63,015 bases of DNA. It comes from Amycolatopsis keratiniphila subsp. keratiniphila. GTDB lineage: Bacteria > Actinomycetota > Actinomycetes > Mycobacteriales > Pseudonocardiaceae. Under the pieces are notes generated by a model, which saw only the letters and a list, made by a program, of their open reading frames with translations, was not told the origin of the DNA and searched no databases. A program made the translations under genes and the position numbers. The stretch lies in the NCBI RefSeq assembly GCF_001620365.2, contig NZ_LQMT02000002.1, positions 1 through 63,015 on the forward strand, written 5' to 3'. Shown here one piece after another: positions 52,233 to 60,683 of this stretch (its first letter is position 1; each line of letters starts with the position of its first letter).

Positions 52233-54151
52233 TGCTGTGCCTCGGAGATCCAGATGATCGCCTCCTTCAGGTAGGAGGGCACGGTGAACCCTTCCTGCTG
52301 TGCACTCAGCTCGGCGATGTCCTGGGCGAAGTCGCCTTTGCGGAGGTTCTTCTTCTGAAACTCATCGAGGAAGGCCGCAAGGATTTGATCTCCGTCCGTA
52401 AGTTTCTTAATCTCTTCCCAGACTTCGGGTCCGACCTTAGGACGCTGACGGTTGAATGCTTTTTCGATCACGTCCCTGTTGCTCGTAGAAGCGGCGAGCA
52501 ACTCCGGTTCGAGCGTCGGTTTTGCCATAAAGACCTTCAGTCTCTCGGAGGCGCCGAGTTCGGAAGCCAGGTCACCGAGGAGTGTCCGGCGATCTGCGAG
52601 AACGGCCGGATCCTCGTCGGTGATCACCGCGACCCGCTCGGCGATACGCCCCTCGTCGAACTCCGTCAGCAGCACTCGCACGTACGGTCCGAAGTCGACA
52701 CCATCGATCGCGACGACCGTGGTCCCGACGAAGCGCGCCCAGCTTGCGCGGTCTTGAGCCATCTGCTCGTCGCCAACTGTCTTGGCGTTGCGGCCGGTCG
52801 GGAAGAGCGGCGTCGCCGGCGGGCGTCGTAATACTTGCCTACCGAACACGGGGAGGAGAAGCGACTCGGCGATGCCTTCGACGAGTACGACGCGTGGGCC
52901 GAACAGCATCGCGCTGCGCGTGGCATCGAGGTAACGCTTCAACTTCGCGTGTCCACCGGCCAGGTCCAGTTTCGCCAACGGGATCGTCTTGGTTTCGAAC
53001 AGGCTCAGGAGTTCTCCCAGCGACGGGCCGGTCTCAGACGTTAGCGCCGATGTAGTGTCCAGGCATTCCTGTTCAGCGCTTGCATCGAGGCGCTTACGTT
53101 TGACTACAACGAGGTCCTCGACGGCGACAGACGAGGTAATGAGCGGCGAATGCGTGGTGACGATGACCTGGATCCGCCCGGCATGGTCCGGCGACACGGG
53201 GTCATTGGCCGAGGCTTCCGCAGCGTCGCGCAGGTATTCGACCAAGAGCGTCTGCAGCTGTGGATGCAAGTGAGCTTCCGGCTCTTCGACCAAGAACACC
53301 GTCAGATCATGATCCCGAGCGGCACGCAACTCCGCGACGACAGTCGCGATATACAGCAGGTTCGCGTACCCCAAACCCGAACCCACGATATCGCGCGGTG
53401 CCAAACCTTGGTCGGCCATCCGAATCCGGAGCGAACGGGCAATCGAGAGCAGCGTCGGGTCCGCGAAGGACACATCCGCGTCTTGCGGACTGGCACCGGC
53501 CGAAACGTCCGCGAGCGGCGTCCGCACAGCGGTCTCCACTCCCTTGAGAACGCTACCGGCCCGAGAACTGGTTCTTATCGCCTCCAGTGTCTCCCGCATC
53601 TCGCCGACGAACTCGGGCTCCTCCACCTTGAGTTCCGCCAGGAGGTAGTTCAGGATCACCCGCAGCCGGCTTCCCGAACCGGAGTTCAGCTCTCGTTGCG
53701 CGTCCCGTAGCGGCGGAAGGTATACGTGCCTCAGGCGTCCGCGGGCCTCCGGTTCCGGATCGCGGTCGGTCGAGCGGCCATGACCCGCGACCCAATGGAC
53801 CTTGCCTCGAATCTCTGTACCAACCGGTGGACTGTACGAGACCTTGTATCGGACAGACTTCATGTCCTCGAGCAGGCCTTGGCTGTACGTGCCCCGCTGC
53901 TCGAATGCGGTCACCTCGTAAGTGGCTGTCAAGGAGACCTCGTCGACACCCGGCATCCGTGCGACATCGTCGGCATCCCAGTAGCGGTCTCGCCTACCAT
54001 CGAGCGGATCTGTGACCAGCCTGATCACATCGAGGAGGTTTGATTTGCCGCCGTTGTTCTCCCCGATGACGACGGTCAGGAACTCACGGACCGGCACGCA
54101 CACCTTCCTCAGCGAGCGGAAGTTCCGAGCCTCGACCGAAACGAGCTTCAC
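52229..54151 (-). CDS. gajA: Gabija GajA-like OLD-family ATPase/TOPRIM nuclease
   Basis: This is an OLD-family endonuclease. I chose the GTG at 54151, nine bases after AAGGAG, giving 640 residues starting (M)KLVSVEARNFRSL. The ABC-type ATPase part has Walker A IGENNGGKSNLL (about 30-40), the signature-like VGSGLGYANLLYI and Walker B LVEEPEAHLHPQLQ with the following His switch (TTHSP). The TOPRIM nuclease domain follows with VVLVEGIAESLLLPVFG (catalytic Glu), VVAIDGVDFGPY and VAVITDEDPA (metal-binding acids). With the overlapping gajB it forms a Gabija-type defence operon (class 2 OLD). GajA alone nicks specific DNA when nucleotide is depleted. All key motifs look intact. Confidence 0.9.
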   Translation of the reverse strand: MKLVSVEARNFRSLRKVCVPVREFLTVVIGENNGGKSNLLDVIRLVTDPLDGRRDRYWDADDVARMPGVDEVSLTATYEVTAFEQRGTYSQGLLEDMKSVRYKVSYSPPVGTEIRGKVHWVAGHGRSTDRDPEPEARGRLRHVYLPPLRDAQRELNSGSGSRLRVILNYLLAELKVEEPEFVGEMRETLEAIRTSSRAGSVLKGVETAVRTPLADVSAGASPQDADVSFADPTLLSIARSLRIRMADQGLAPRDIVGSGLGYANLLYIATVVAELRAARDHDLTVFLVEEPEAHLHPQLQTLLVEYLRDAAEASANDPVSPDHAGRIQVIVTTHSPLITSSVAVEDLVVVKRKRLDASAEQECLDTTSALTSETGPSLGELLSLFETKTIPLAKLDLAGGHAKLKRYLDATRSAMLFGPRVVLVEGIAESLLLPVFGRQVLRRPPATPLFPTGRNAKTVGDEQMAQDRASWARFVGTTVVAIDGVDFGPYVRVLLTEFDEGRIAERVAVITDEDPAVLADRRTLLGDLASELGASERLKVFMAKPTLEPELLAASTSNRDVIEKAFNRQRPKVGPEVWEEIKKLTDGDQILAAFLDEFQKKNLRKGDFAQDIAELSAQQEGFTVPSYLKEAIIWISEAQQ

Positions 54152-54469
54152 CTGTGCGACTCCTTGCACCGAGCCGCAGCCCGAACGTGTGATCACCATG
54201 ATCGGTGTTACACAGAGTCGTACCTTTAGGCCGAGGTGTTACACCGAGCCAGTACCGACCGCTTGCCGGACGGCACACACGCCACATGGGCCGCTCTGAG
54301 GGGGAGTGTTCGATGGTGACACCCGCCGCAGACCGATCCGGCGCACCACGTTTAGATAGGCCAGGACGGTCCAGTTGGCGCCGAGCGACAGAGCGGCCGT
54401 CACTGGAGGTCGCGGGTGCCATGAAAGCAGGCGAACCTCGCCGCTCAGGACCGTGGCCACCACCCACGG

Positions 54470-54800
54470 ATGTCCCGGGTCAGGACACCGCACTCCCACA
54501 ACCTGGTCAAGACGGTGGCGGGTTGACGTCGAAGTGTTCGCCAACTCGTGCCAGGTCCAGCCGAGATAGTAAAGACGGATCGTTTCATCGACTTGCTCAG
54601 GCGACAGCTCCCGTCGGCGCATCTGCACACCGTTGCGATGGAGAATCTTGCTGACCGTTCGCCGATTGATGCCGAACTGGGCACCCAGCTACGTGCCCCA
54701 GATAGCCCTCAATCAGCGTCTGGATCCGAACTGCGGCGAGTTGACGCGCTCGCCGCAGTTTGCGCCGGCTGTCAGGCCGTGAAGCTGAGCACTCGAATTG
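54470..54800 (-). pseudogene. Site-specific recombinase C-terminal HTH remnant
   Basis: Reading the minus strand from about 54800, one frame gives RARQLAAVRIQTLIEGYLGH. A second gives [20 protein letters not shown] then [20 protein letters not shown] and [10 protein letters not shown] third gives [20 protein letters not shown]. Joined across two frameshifts this is the helix-turn-helix tail typical of large serine recombinases or resolvases (INRRTVSxxL, [13 protein letters not shown], TVLTRLxxxGV). The catalytic domain is absent. It is upstream of and divergent from nothing obvious, a relic within the island. The flanking 54200-54470 and 54800-55058 stretches show no other gene. Confidence 0.55.
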
Positions 54801-55058
54801 TCAGTCCAGTTGCAGCCTTGCGGCAGCCTGTGGTCCCGGTTAGCTCGCTCCGGCTAGCCTGGCGAGAACGGCGGCGTCGGCCTGCTTAGACCCAAGCTGC
54901 CGAGCACATGACACGACGTCGGGTCTGGGCTCAGAGGCCGTGGTGACTTCTAACCTCTGCTACGCTCATACCATCCTCCTGGCGAGGTCGCGGCCGTGCG
55001 TAAAGGGCTGCGATGGCATGAGCGGCAGGGTTCCGGCACCCCCGCTTGCGATGCCGAA

Positions 55059-55073
55059 GGGTGTGGGGCACCC
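55059..55073 (+). repeat. Shared palindromic motif upstream of paralogue A
   Basis: GGGTGTGGGGCACCC (GGGTG-TGGGG-CACCC hairpin) ends 73 bp before the start of the first paralogue. The identical 15-mer ends 80 bp before the second paralogue. It is followed by a GC-TTTGC / CCTTGC element in both. It may be an operator, riboregulatory hairpin or a relic of duplication. Confidence 0.55.
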
Positions 55074-55146
55074 GCTTTGCGCGCAGTGATGAAACTGATC
55101 GCAGGAACGTGACCATGTGCGGGCCGGAACGCGGAATGGATCACGC

Positions 55147-56055
55147 ATGCCCTCATCACCCCGTCGCAAGCTCAAAGACATCCGGCGCTCGTACACCGGC
55201 GAAGACAAGGCAAGCGCGAAGGCTGGCGTAGGCAGGGGCGACCTCGGGCTCGATCGCTGCTCACCTCCACAGCGACGATTCCGCGCACTCCTGGCGATCT
55301 ATCTATTCAACGCCAACATGGCCAACACGCCTTTCGATGCTCAGCACAGCGCGTACGCCTTCCTGTCCTACAGCATGGCCGTGTCGCCGTGGTTCGACGC
55401 CTTCGTCTGTGTCGTGCCTCGTGCCGTCGAGAACGTCGTCGGCCGGCTTTTGGCCTCGCCCACGGATCGTGACCTTCAGTACGGGGTACCAGGGCTACGC
55501 GTAACCGCTGCCGTCGACTTCAGGACGTACCACCTCGTCCACCTGCCCACCGGCGCGAAGATGGTGATCGCCTCCCGGGCGGACTTTCCGCCCGTGAGCG
55601 AAATCCAGCGCGTCGGCCCATACCGCGAAACCTGGAGCGCGGAGCACTACGTTGGCGCCGAGAACCCGCTCACCGAAGTTGAACGCGAGGCCCTGTCCCG
55701 CATTCCCTCGATGTCTTCTGGAATCGAGCGGATTCTCGCGGCGCTTGTATCCCGGCTCGACACCCGCGACCCCTCCGGCAAGTGGGCAATGGGGATGTGG
55801 TGGTACGACCCGCTCCTACGCCCTCGTCCCGCGGAGTATCGCCGCGGCCGCAAGATCGCGCTGTGGGGTCAAGGCTCGACCTGGGACCTTCGATGGAATG
55901 GCTGGCCGTCGCCAGAAGACCTCATCGCGTGTTTGACGGCCCCTGTTATCGGCGTTCCGCATCTCACTGCCGCACAGCGCTCGTCATCCGAATGGGTTAT
56001 AACACTCGACGGGTGCCACCTGACGTTGAGGTACGCACCGTACGAACGCCCATGA
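55147..56055 (+). CDS. Unknown island protein, paralogue A
   Basis: I do not recognise the family. The 302-residue product starts MPSSPRRKLKDIRRSYTGED, then a leader LGLDRCSPPQRRFRALLAIY that recurs in the next gene, then a mixed alpha/beta body with YGVPGLRVTAAVDF, HLVHLPTGAKMVIA and an aromatic C-terminal region (GKWAMGMWWYDP, STWDLRWNGWP). It ends TLDGCHLTLRYAPYERP. There is no signal peptide. It shares order of motifs with paralogue B at low identity (about a quarter by eye): TGE, LGLDxCxPxQxRFRA, YGxPGLR, HLPT, WxxGW/MWW..DP, and LTLxxxP. The conserved pattern and position beside Gabija make it a candidate accessory or defence gene. Confidence 0.7.
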   Translation: MPSSPRRKLKDIRRSYTGEDKASAKAGVGRGDLGLDRCSPPQRRFRALLAIYLFNANMANTPFDAQHSAYAFLSYSMAVSPWFDAFVCVVPRAVENVVGRLLASPTDRDLQYGVPGLRVTAAVDFRTYHLVHLPTGAKMVIASRADFPPVSEIQRVGPYRETWSAEHYVGAENPLTEVEREALSRIPSMSSGIERILAALVSRLDTRDPSGKWAMGMWWYDPLLRPRPAEYRRGRKIALWGQGSTWDLRWNGWPSPEDLIACLTAPVIGVPHLTAAQRSSSEWVITLDGCHLTLRYAPYERP

Positions 56056-56165
56056 GCACGACGCGCATTCGCCGATTGCGGGATCGTATACTCTTGCCGA
56101 GTACTCGGAGCGCAAGGAGCCGGGGCTGCGGCGGATCTACCCAGACGGTCCCGCTGGCGGCAAGA

Positions 56166-56180
56166 GGGTGTGGGGCACCC
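56166..56180 (+). repeat. Shared palindromic motif upstream of paralogue B
   Basis: This is the second exact copy of GGGTGTGGGGCACCC, ending 80 bp before the ATG at 56261. See the copy at 55059-55073. Confidence 0.55.
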
Positions 56181-56260
56181 ACCTTGCAATTCATCAGTGT
56201 TGGTTCGTCAGCATGTCTGGCACGTGTCTATAGTCGAGTCTGGGCGGCAGGAGACGCGCC

Positions 56261-57244
56261 ATGCCTGAAACTTCCCGTAAGCACTTCGCCGACCTCCGTG
56301 GCCAGTTCACTGGCGAACCTCGCTCACTCGCTGCACGCGCTATCCCGCGGATCACTCCCGGCACTACACCGCCAGCATTGGGTTTGGACACCTGCAACCC
56401 TGCCCAGAAGCGGTTCCGCGCGTTCGCCGCACCGTTCTTGCTCAACGCTGGAACTGCGCCGATCCGACTTCGGAACGCGCACGCCCAGCTCGCCAGCAGC
56501 TCGGGAGCCTCCCGGATCGGGTGGAGCAACGTCGTCGTCTCCCCCCAATACAACGACCTGAGCATCCTCGCTGAGGATCCCGATCACCTGGTGCAGTGCC
56601 TCGCCGACACCACCGGCGACTCGATCTACGGCATCCCCGGATTACGCCCCGTGGGGGTGGAGGGACGTGGCGACGCCCTGCTGATGAAGCACCTTCCCAC
56701 CGCAGCGTGGTTGCGGATGCGCTACCACAGCCATTACACGCCTAAGCTGCGAACGCCACCATGGTTCTTCCCCACCAACTGGCGACGCCTACGACGTGAC
56801 CTCGTCCTGGGCCCACAAGAACGCAACGCCCACGACACGATCCCCCCGATGGGCGAGGACGCCATGGACTTGCTCGCCGGCTTAGTCGCCAGGCTTACCT
56901 GTCGGCACGAGGAGGAACAATGGGCAGTCGGCTGGCTGATTAGCGATCCCATACCACGCCCCTATCACCAGCAGAGCGGATTCGACTTCATTCAGCTGTG
57001 GGGAGGCCAAGATCACTGGACACTCCAGTGGGGCGGCTACGGCTCAGTACCGGCGAGTGACGTAGCCCGAGCACTCACCCACCCAGTCGTCGGAATCCTC
57101 GGCGCCCGCGCCACGAGATCAGGCGAAACGCGCGCCGAAGTCCACCTACGAAAAGCTTGCCTGACGCTAGAGGTACACCATGTCCCCAGGTCCGAGTACT
57201 TCGCCAGAGCGAATCACGCTGAGCCGGGCGAGGCGAAGCGATGA
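56261..57244 (+). CDS. Unknown island protein, paralogue B
   Basis: The 327-residue product is the second member of the tandem pair. It starts MPETSRKHFADLRGQFTGEP, has LGLDTCNPAQKRFRAFAAPF, IYGIPGLRPVGVEG, MKHLPTAAWLRMRY, EEQWAVGWLISDPIPRPY and DHWTLQWGGYG, parallel to paralogue A. No known domain, signal or membrane helix is seen. An AGGAGACGC ribosome site precedes the ATG. Its stop overlaps the start of a small membrane protein gene (ATGA). Tandem duplication in an island with a defence system suggests diversification, for example against phages or partner strains, but this is inference. Confidence 0.7.
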   Translation: MPETSRKHFADLRGQFTGEPRSLAARAIPRITPGTTPPALGLDTCNPAQKRFRAFAAPFLLNAGTAPIRLRNAHAQLASSSGASRIGWSNVVVSPQYNDLSILAEDPDHLVQCLADTTGDSIYGIPGLRPVGVEGRGDALLMKHLPTAAWLRMRYHSHYTPKLRTPPWFFPTNWRRLRRDLVLGPQERNAHDTIPPMGEDAMDLLAGLVARLTCRHEEEQWAVGWLISDPIPRPYHQQSGFDFIQLWGGQDHWTLQWGGYGSVPASDVARALTHPVVGILGARATRSGETRAEVHLRKACLTLEVHHVPRSEYFARANHAEPGEAKR

Positions 57245-57459
57245 GCCGGACTCAAGAGCCGACTTCGTGGAAACACATAGTAGACAGTTGCCTCCGCGAT
57301 CACCGGCGGTTCCGCCGCGTACTCGTCCTGCTCCTCGTCCTCGCAGCCTTCACGATCACACTCGTGGCCATCGCAGGCTGGCCACTGGCCGGCATCGCCT
57401 CGATAGCAACCTGCGCCTTGGCACACCGCCGAACGCGCCAACAGCTTCCACCCAATTGA
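57241..57459 (+). CDS. Small membrane protein (72 aa)
   Basis: Starting with an ATGA overlap to paralogue B, this 72-residue protein has a basic N-terminus (MSRTQEPTSWKHIVDSCLRD) and one or two hydrophobic segments (VLVLLLVLAAFTITLVAIAG; PLAGIASIATCALA). Translational coupling to paralogue B suggests the two work together, the small protein perhaps anchoring it or forming a pore. Family unknown. Confidence 0.6.
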   Translation: MSRTQEPTSWKHIVDSCLRDHRRFRRVLVLLLVLAAFTITLVAIAGWPLAGIASIATCALAHRRTRQQLPPN

Positions 57460-57633
57460 CGAGCGGCGCCAGCGCAACGCCACTGTGGGTGGCCACCGCG
57501 TACGGTTCGGTGCCCTACGGTCGGATATGCCAGCACAACGCGGTAGCCACCACGCATAGATCAAGTTGTTCCACCGCTGCCGCGTAAATCGCGCCTGCCT
57601 TACGAAAGGCAGATGCGGCCGGTATGGCATAGC

Positions 57634-57665
57634 GGCAAGGTCACCCACCTTGCCCGCTTCGCGGG
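57634..57665 (+). terminator. Double hairpin before the right 45-bp repeat
   Basis: GGCAAGGT-CACCC-ACCTTGCC (57634-57654, 8-bp stem) is immediately followed, sharing two bases, by CCCGC-TTC-GCGGG (57653-57665). It probably ends transcription of the paralogue operon and also that of the convergent PLP-enzyme gene. It directly abuts the 45-bp repeat. Confidence 0.6.
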
Positions 57666-57669
57666 CAGC

Positions 57670-57714
57670 TCGCAACTTGATCTCCGACCGGCCAGCAAAT
57701 CCACGGCTGACTAG
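57670..57714 (+). repeat. 45-bp direct repeat, right copy (possible att site)
   Basis: This matches 50074-50118 at 42 of 45 positions in the same orientation. Its last bases overlap the stop codon (57711-57713) of the PLP-enzyme gene, so an element that integrated here would have used the 3' end of that gene, as many integrases do. Confidence 0.7.
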
Positions 57715-58619
57715 GCCCGTCCTCCTGAGACTATGACGCAAACTCGGTGGCCGTCCCAGGATCTTCTGAATCGAGCAGTTTGAATCGCGGCATATCCGAC
57801 CGCCGCTCCTGGCTCGACCATGATTCCCATGGCCTCAAGTTCTTTTGTGGCACCAATAATTTCCAATTCCTCAACCAGCAGGATATCGTCAATGAAATTT
57901 CGTGCAATGCTGCGGATAATTGCACGGCGCTCTAAATCGCCAGATATACAATCAGCTACGGTTGAGACAGCCCTAACTGGTCCTGAAATTCCATGAAATT
58001 CATTATAGTAATACGGCGAGTTTGCTGCTTGTACTCCGACGAGCCTTGGTGCTCGAGGTCGGCATGCGCTTAAGGCTAGGCCGATGCCCGATATCAACCC
58101 TCCGCCGCCAATGGGCGCCACAATAAGAGACACACTCGGAGCATTTCTGATTATTTCAGGAACAATACTTGCCGCGCCGTAGGCAAATGGCCAGCTTGCG
58201 CCTGGCGAAATGAATAGAAAACCGCGATCCGCCGCGAACTCGCTAGCTTTGCTCGAAGCTTCAGAAAAAGAACTCTTGCTGACATGGATTCTTGCACCCA
58301 GACTTTCAACGTATTCGCGCTTTTGTAGCATAGAATCTTCCGTACAGAACATGTGAGCTTCGATACCCCTGATTCGCGCAGCCAAGGCTACAGCTTTTCC
58401 GGTATTGCCCGACGAGACGCAAACTATGCCAGGCGGACTGATGCGAGACATGCTAATTTCGGCTTGCACGCCACGCCATTTAGAAGTGCCGCCAGCCTGC
58501 CGGTCTTCCCGCTTGAGCGCCACGCCTCGATGCCATGTCAGCGGGGTATGAACAACCTTTCCTTCAATTGCACAAACTGCCTGATTCATTTCCTTCAGGC
58601 TCCACGGCTGGGTGTTCAT
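57711..58619 (-). CDS. PLP fold-type II enzyme (threonine/serine dehydratase-like)
   Basis: This is a pyridoxal-phosphate enzyme of the tryptophan-synthase-beta fold. From the ATG at 58619, eight bases after GGGAG, it is 302 residues. It has the PLP-lysine motif in GTSKWRGV, the phosphate- and substrate-binding SSGNTGKAVALAA, the glycine loop PIGGGGLISGIG and a C-terminal VIVSGGRA. The layout fits threonine dehydratase, diaminopropionate/serine racemase-like or hydroxyectoine-utilisation EutB-type enzymes; I cannot choose. The gene is conspicuously less GC-rich than the rest of the window, so it is probably acquired, and its 3' end coincides with the right 45-bp repeat. Confidence 0.87.
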   Translation of the reverse strand: MNTQPWSLKEMNQAVCAIEGKVVHTPLTWHRGVALKREDRQAGGTSKWRGVQAEISMSRISPPGIVCVSSGNTGKAVALAARIRGIEAHMFCTEDSMLQKREYVESLGARIHVSKSSFSEASSKASEFAADRGFLFISPGASWPFAYGAASIVPEIIRNAPSVSLIVAPIGGGGLISGIGLALSACRPRAPRLVGVQAANSPYYYNEFHGISGPVRAVSTVADCISGDLERRAIIRSIARNFIDDILLVEELEIIGATKELEAMGIMVEPGAAVGYAAIQTARFRRSWDGHRVCVIVSGGRA

Positions 58620-58879
58620 AACGCTGCTCCCGTCAAACGATGGTGGATATACTTTAAAGGCCTTGCAGTTCTGGGTGTCAGAACCTGCATCCACATAATA
58701 CTGGTTGACTTGATCCTTTCACTATTAACGGGTTTAGGCTCCTTGGTTAGATCATCCTCGCAGGCAATTATTTTGAGGGTAAGGCGTCTCTGCCGAACCG
58801 GGTGGTTCAGTTGCTCCGACCGGGTAGCGTAAGCCGCGCGTCGGAGCCTGTGCTCTGCAGGCACCGAAGAGTATGCCGT

Positions 58880-59219
58880 CCCATGGTTGATGCGATGGAT
58901 GCGCGAGCCCTGGTCAGTGGCGCGGTTGCCGGATCAGTGGTTCAGGCAAGCTCTATCCGCCAAGTGGTTCTGGATGCGCTTTACGAAGGGAACGACGCCG
59001 GTTCCTTGGCAACCGCCTTCGGCGACAAACGACTTTGTCGGTCGTGTCGAGCAACTCGCAGTTCTCGACATTGTGCTGCGCGAAGCGCGAACGACTGCCA
59101 GCGTCGGGACGGTGATGATCCCGACGTTGGATGGCACCACGGGCGTCAGCAAGACCACTCTGGCGGCGTGGCGGGCGCGCCAGGTGCAGGAGTATTGGGG
59201 TTGCCCAGGGTTTGGTTGA
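58880..59219 (+). pseudogene. NB-ARC protein N-terminal fragment
   Basis: A frame reading ALVSGAVAGSVVQASSI (the lead-in seen in NB-ARC/TPR proteins) is followed, one frame over, by NDFVGRVEQLAVLDIVLREA and LDGTTGVSKTTLAAWRARQV. This is a P-loop with Ser where Gly is expected (GVGKTT in intact proteins). Coding stops near 59219 at the start of IS3-like sequence. The gene was broken by insertion and has since collected frameshifts. Confidence 0.65.
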
Positions 59220-59264
59220 CACCCGACCTGCGAAGCTTCGGCTTCGCTCTGGAAGGATGTCATC

Positions 59265-59403
59265 GTGTCTAAGCCTTATCTTCATGGGTTTCGTGACGAC
59301 GACGTCGTGCTCACCCGTCAGGGCAGGACCCGTTGCGGCAAGTCACCAAGGATTTTGGGACTTCCGAGTCGTTCCTGGGCAGGGCTTGTCAAGTTTTCTG
59401 TGT
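59265..59403 (+). pseudogene. IS3-family transposase ORFA fragment
   Basis: A GTG at 59265 opens SKPYLHGFRDDDVVLTRQG, matching the start of IS3-group OrfA (SKPYxxxFRxDVVRxxR). The next frame continues LRQVTKDFGTSESFL, the helix-turn-helix part. It ends at the IS256-like sequence. A remnant of the same element's OrfB appears at 60228-60420, so an IS256 element probably landed in the IS3 copy, followed by deletions. Confidence 0.6.
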
Positions 59404-59433
59404 AAGTGATCGAAAAATAAGGTTCTATTTGAT

Positions 59434-60228
59434 TTAGTGGGTGATGCGTTCGGGGAAGGCGATTACGAGGGAGCCGAGGGCCTCTTCCAGCCTTGGATGG
59501 GTGGCATCTTCGACGAGTTTGACGGGGGCGCGGCGTTCGGCTGGTGGCAGGCCTTTCTCTTTGGCTCGTTGACGCGCTCGTTTGTCCTTGATGCTCCGGA
59601 TCCCGAGCCAGAGCAGTTTGATGATGGCGTCGTTGCGGAAGCGCCCCCGGTTTTAATGATCTTGCAGAGTTGGTAGTTCAGGGACTCGATCGCATTGGTG
59701 GTGTAGATGATTTTTGCGGACATCCAGGGTGAACTTGAGGAATGAAATGACCGTTTCCACGCGTTTTCCCAGGTCATGACCGCCACGGGTTAGCGGTTCC
59801 CGAGGTCAGAGGAGGCGAACGCGTCGAGCTCGAGGCGGGCGGCCTCGGCGGTGGGCGCGGTGTAGATCGGTTTCAGTGCGGCGGCGATCTTCCTGCGGTC
59901 GGTGCAGGACACGAACCACATCGCCGCACGGATCAGGTGGACCGTGTAGGTCTCCTCGATGGCCTCGGGAAACCCGGTGAGCCCGTCACAGCACACGATC
60001 AGCACGGCCCGGATTCCGCGGTCGCGCAGCTCGGCGCAGACCCTCCCCCAGAACTTCGCGCTTTCCGCGGCCTGACCCCAGATCCCAGCACGGTTTCACG
60101 CCGTCCAGATCGACACCGACGGCGACGTGAGCAGCCTTGTTGCGCACGACGTGGCCGTCACGGACCTTCACGACCAGGGCGTCGAGGTAGATGATCGGGT
60201 AGATCTCGTCCAGCGGCGCAAGCTGTAT
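59434..60228 (-). pseudogene. IS256-family transposase, multiply frameshifted
   Basis: Joined across at least three frames, the minus strand encodes the catalytic C-terminal two thirds of an IS256/Mutator-type transposase: PLDEIYPIIYLDALVVKVRD, LIVCCDGLTGFPEAIEETY (second catalytic Asp), RRKIAAALKPIYTAPTAEAA, MTWENAWKR, KIIYTTNAIESLNYQLCKII and a terminal LGSLVIAFPERITH. The stop is at 59434. About the first 130-150 residues are missing. It is inactive. Confidence 0.85.
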
Positions 60229-60420
60229 CTGTGCGATCAAGGACTGCTACTCCAACAAGATCGTCGGATACTCGATCGACTCCCGCATGAAGTTCCTCAC
60301 TCGCCATCGCCGCTCTGTGCAACGCAATCACACTGCGCGACCCGGCCGGGGTCATCGTGCACTCGGACCGCGGCAGCCAGTTCCGGTCGAAGAAGTACCA
60401 TCTACACCACCGCGTCGGCG
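60228..60420 (+). pseudogene. IS3-family transposase ORFB (rve) fragment
   Basis: The plus strand encodes IKDCYSNKIVGYSIDSRM, then, after a frameshift, IAALCNAITLRDPAGVIVHS and DRGSQFRSKKY. This is the rve integrase core, with the second catalytic Asp in HSDRGSQF. It ends near 60420. It pairs with the ORFA fragment at 59265-59403 on the other side of the IS256 remnant. Confidence 0.75.
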
Positions 60421-60683
60421 GCCTGAAACCCCCTAACCTCTGTCACAACCAAACGCTGGGCAGTCCCTCATCGGGCGGTGTGTGTACTGAATGCTGGCTC
60501 CCTGTATTCCTCCCCGTCTGGCTATCTGTCGGCTCGTGCTGACAGGAAGACGATGCGCCGAAGCACGGACAGTCCACCGCATACAACACGGACAACGACT
60601 GTGCAAATGGGTGAATCTGTGGTCCGTTGACTGTGGGGCTGGGACACTCGCGGACAGGGAATGTCGCAGCCGGGGAGGGTGCT

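Noticed and set aside
54548..54889. Plus-strand frame opposite the recombinase remnant
   Set aside because: Antisense to the recognisable helix-turn-helix sequence and without motifs.
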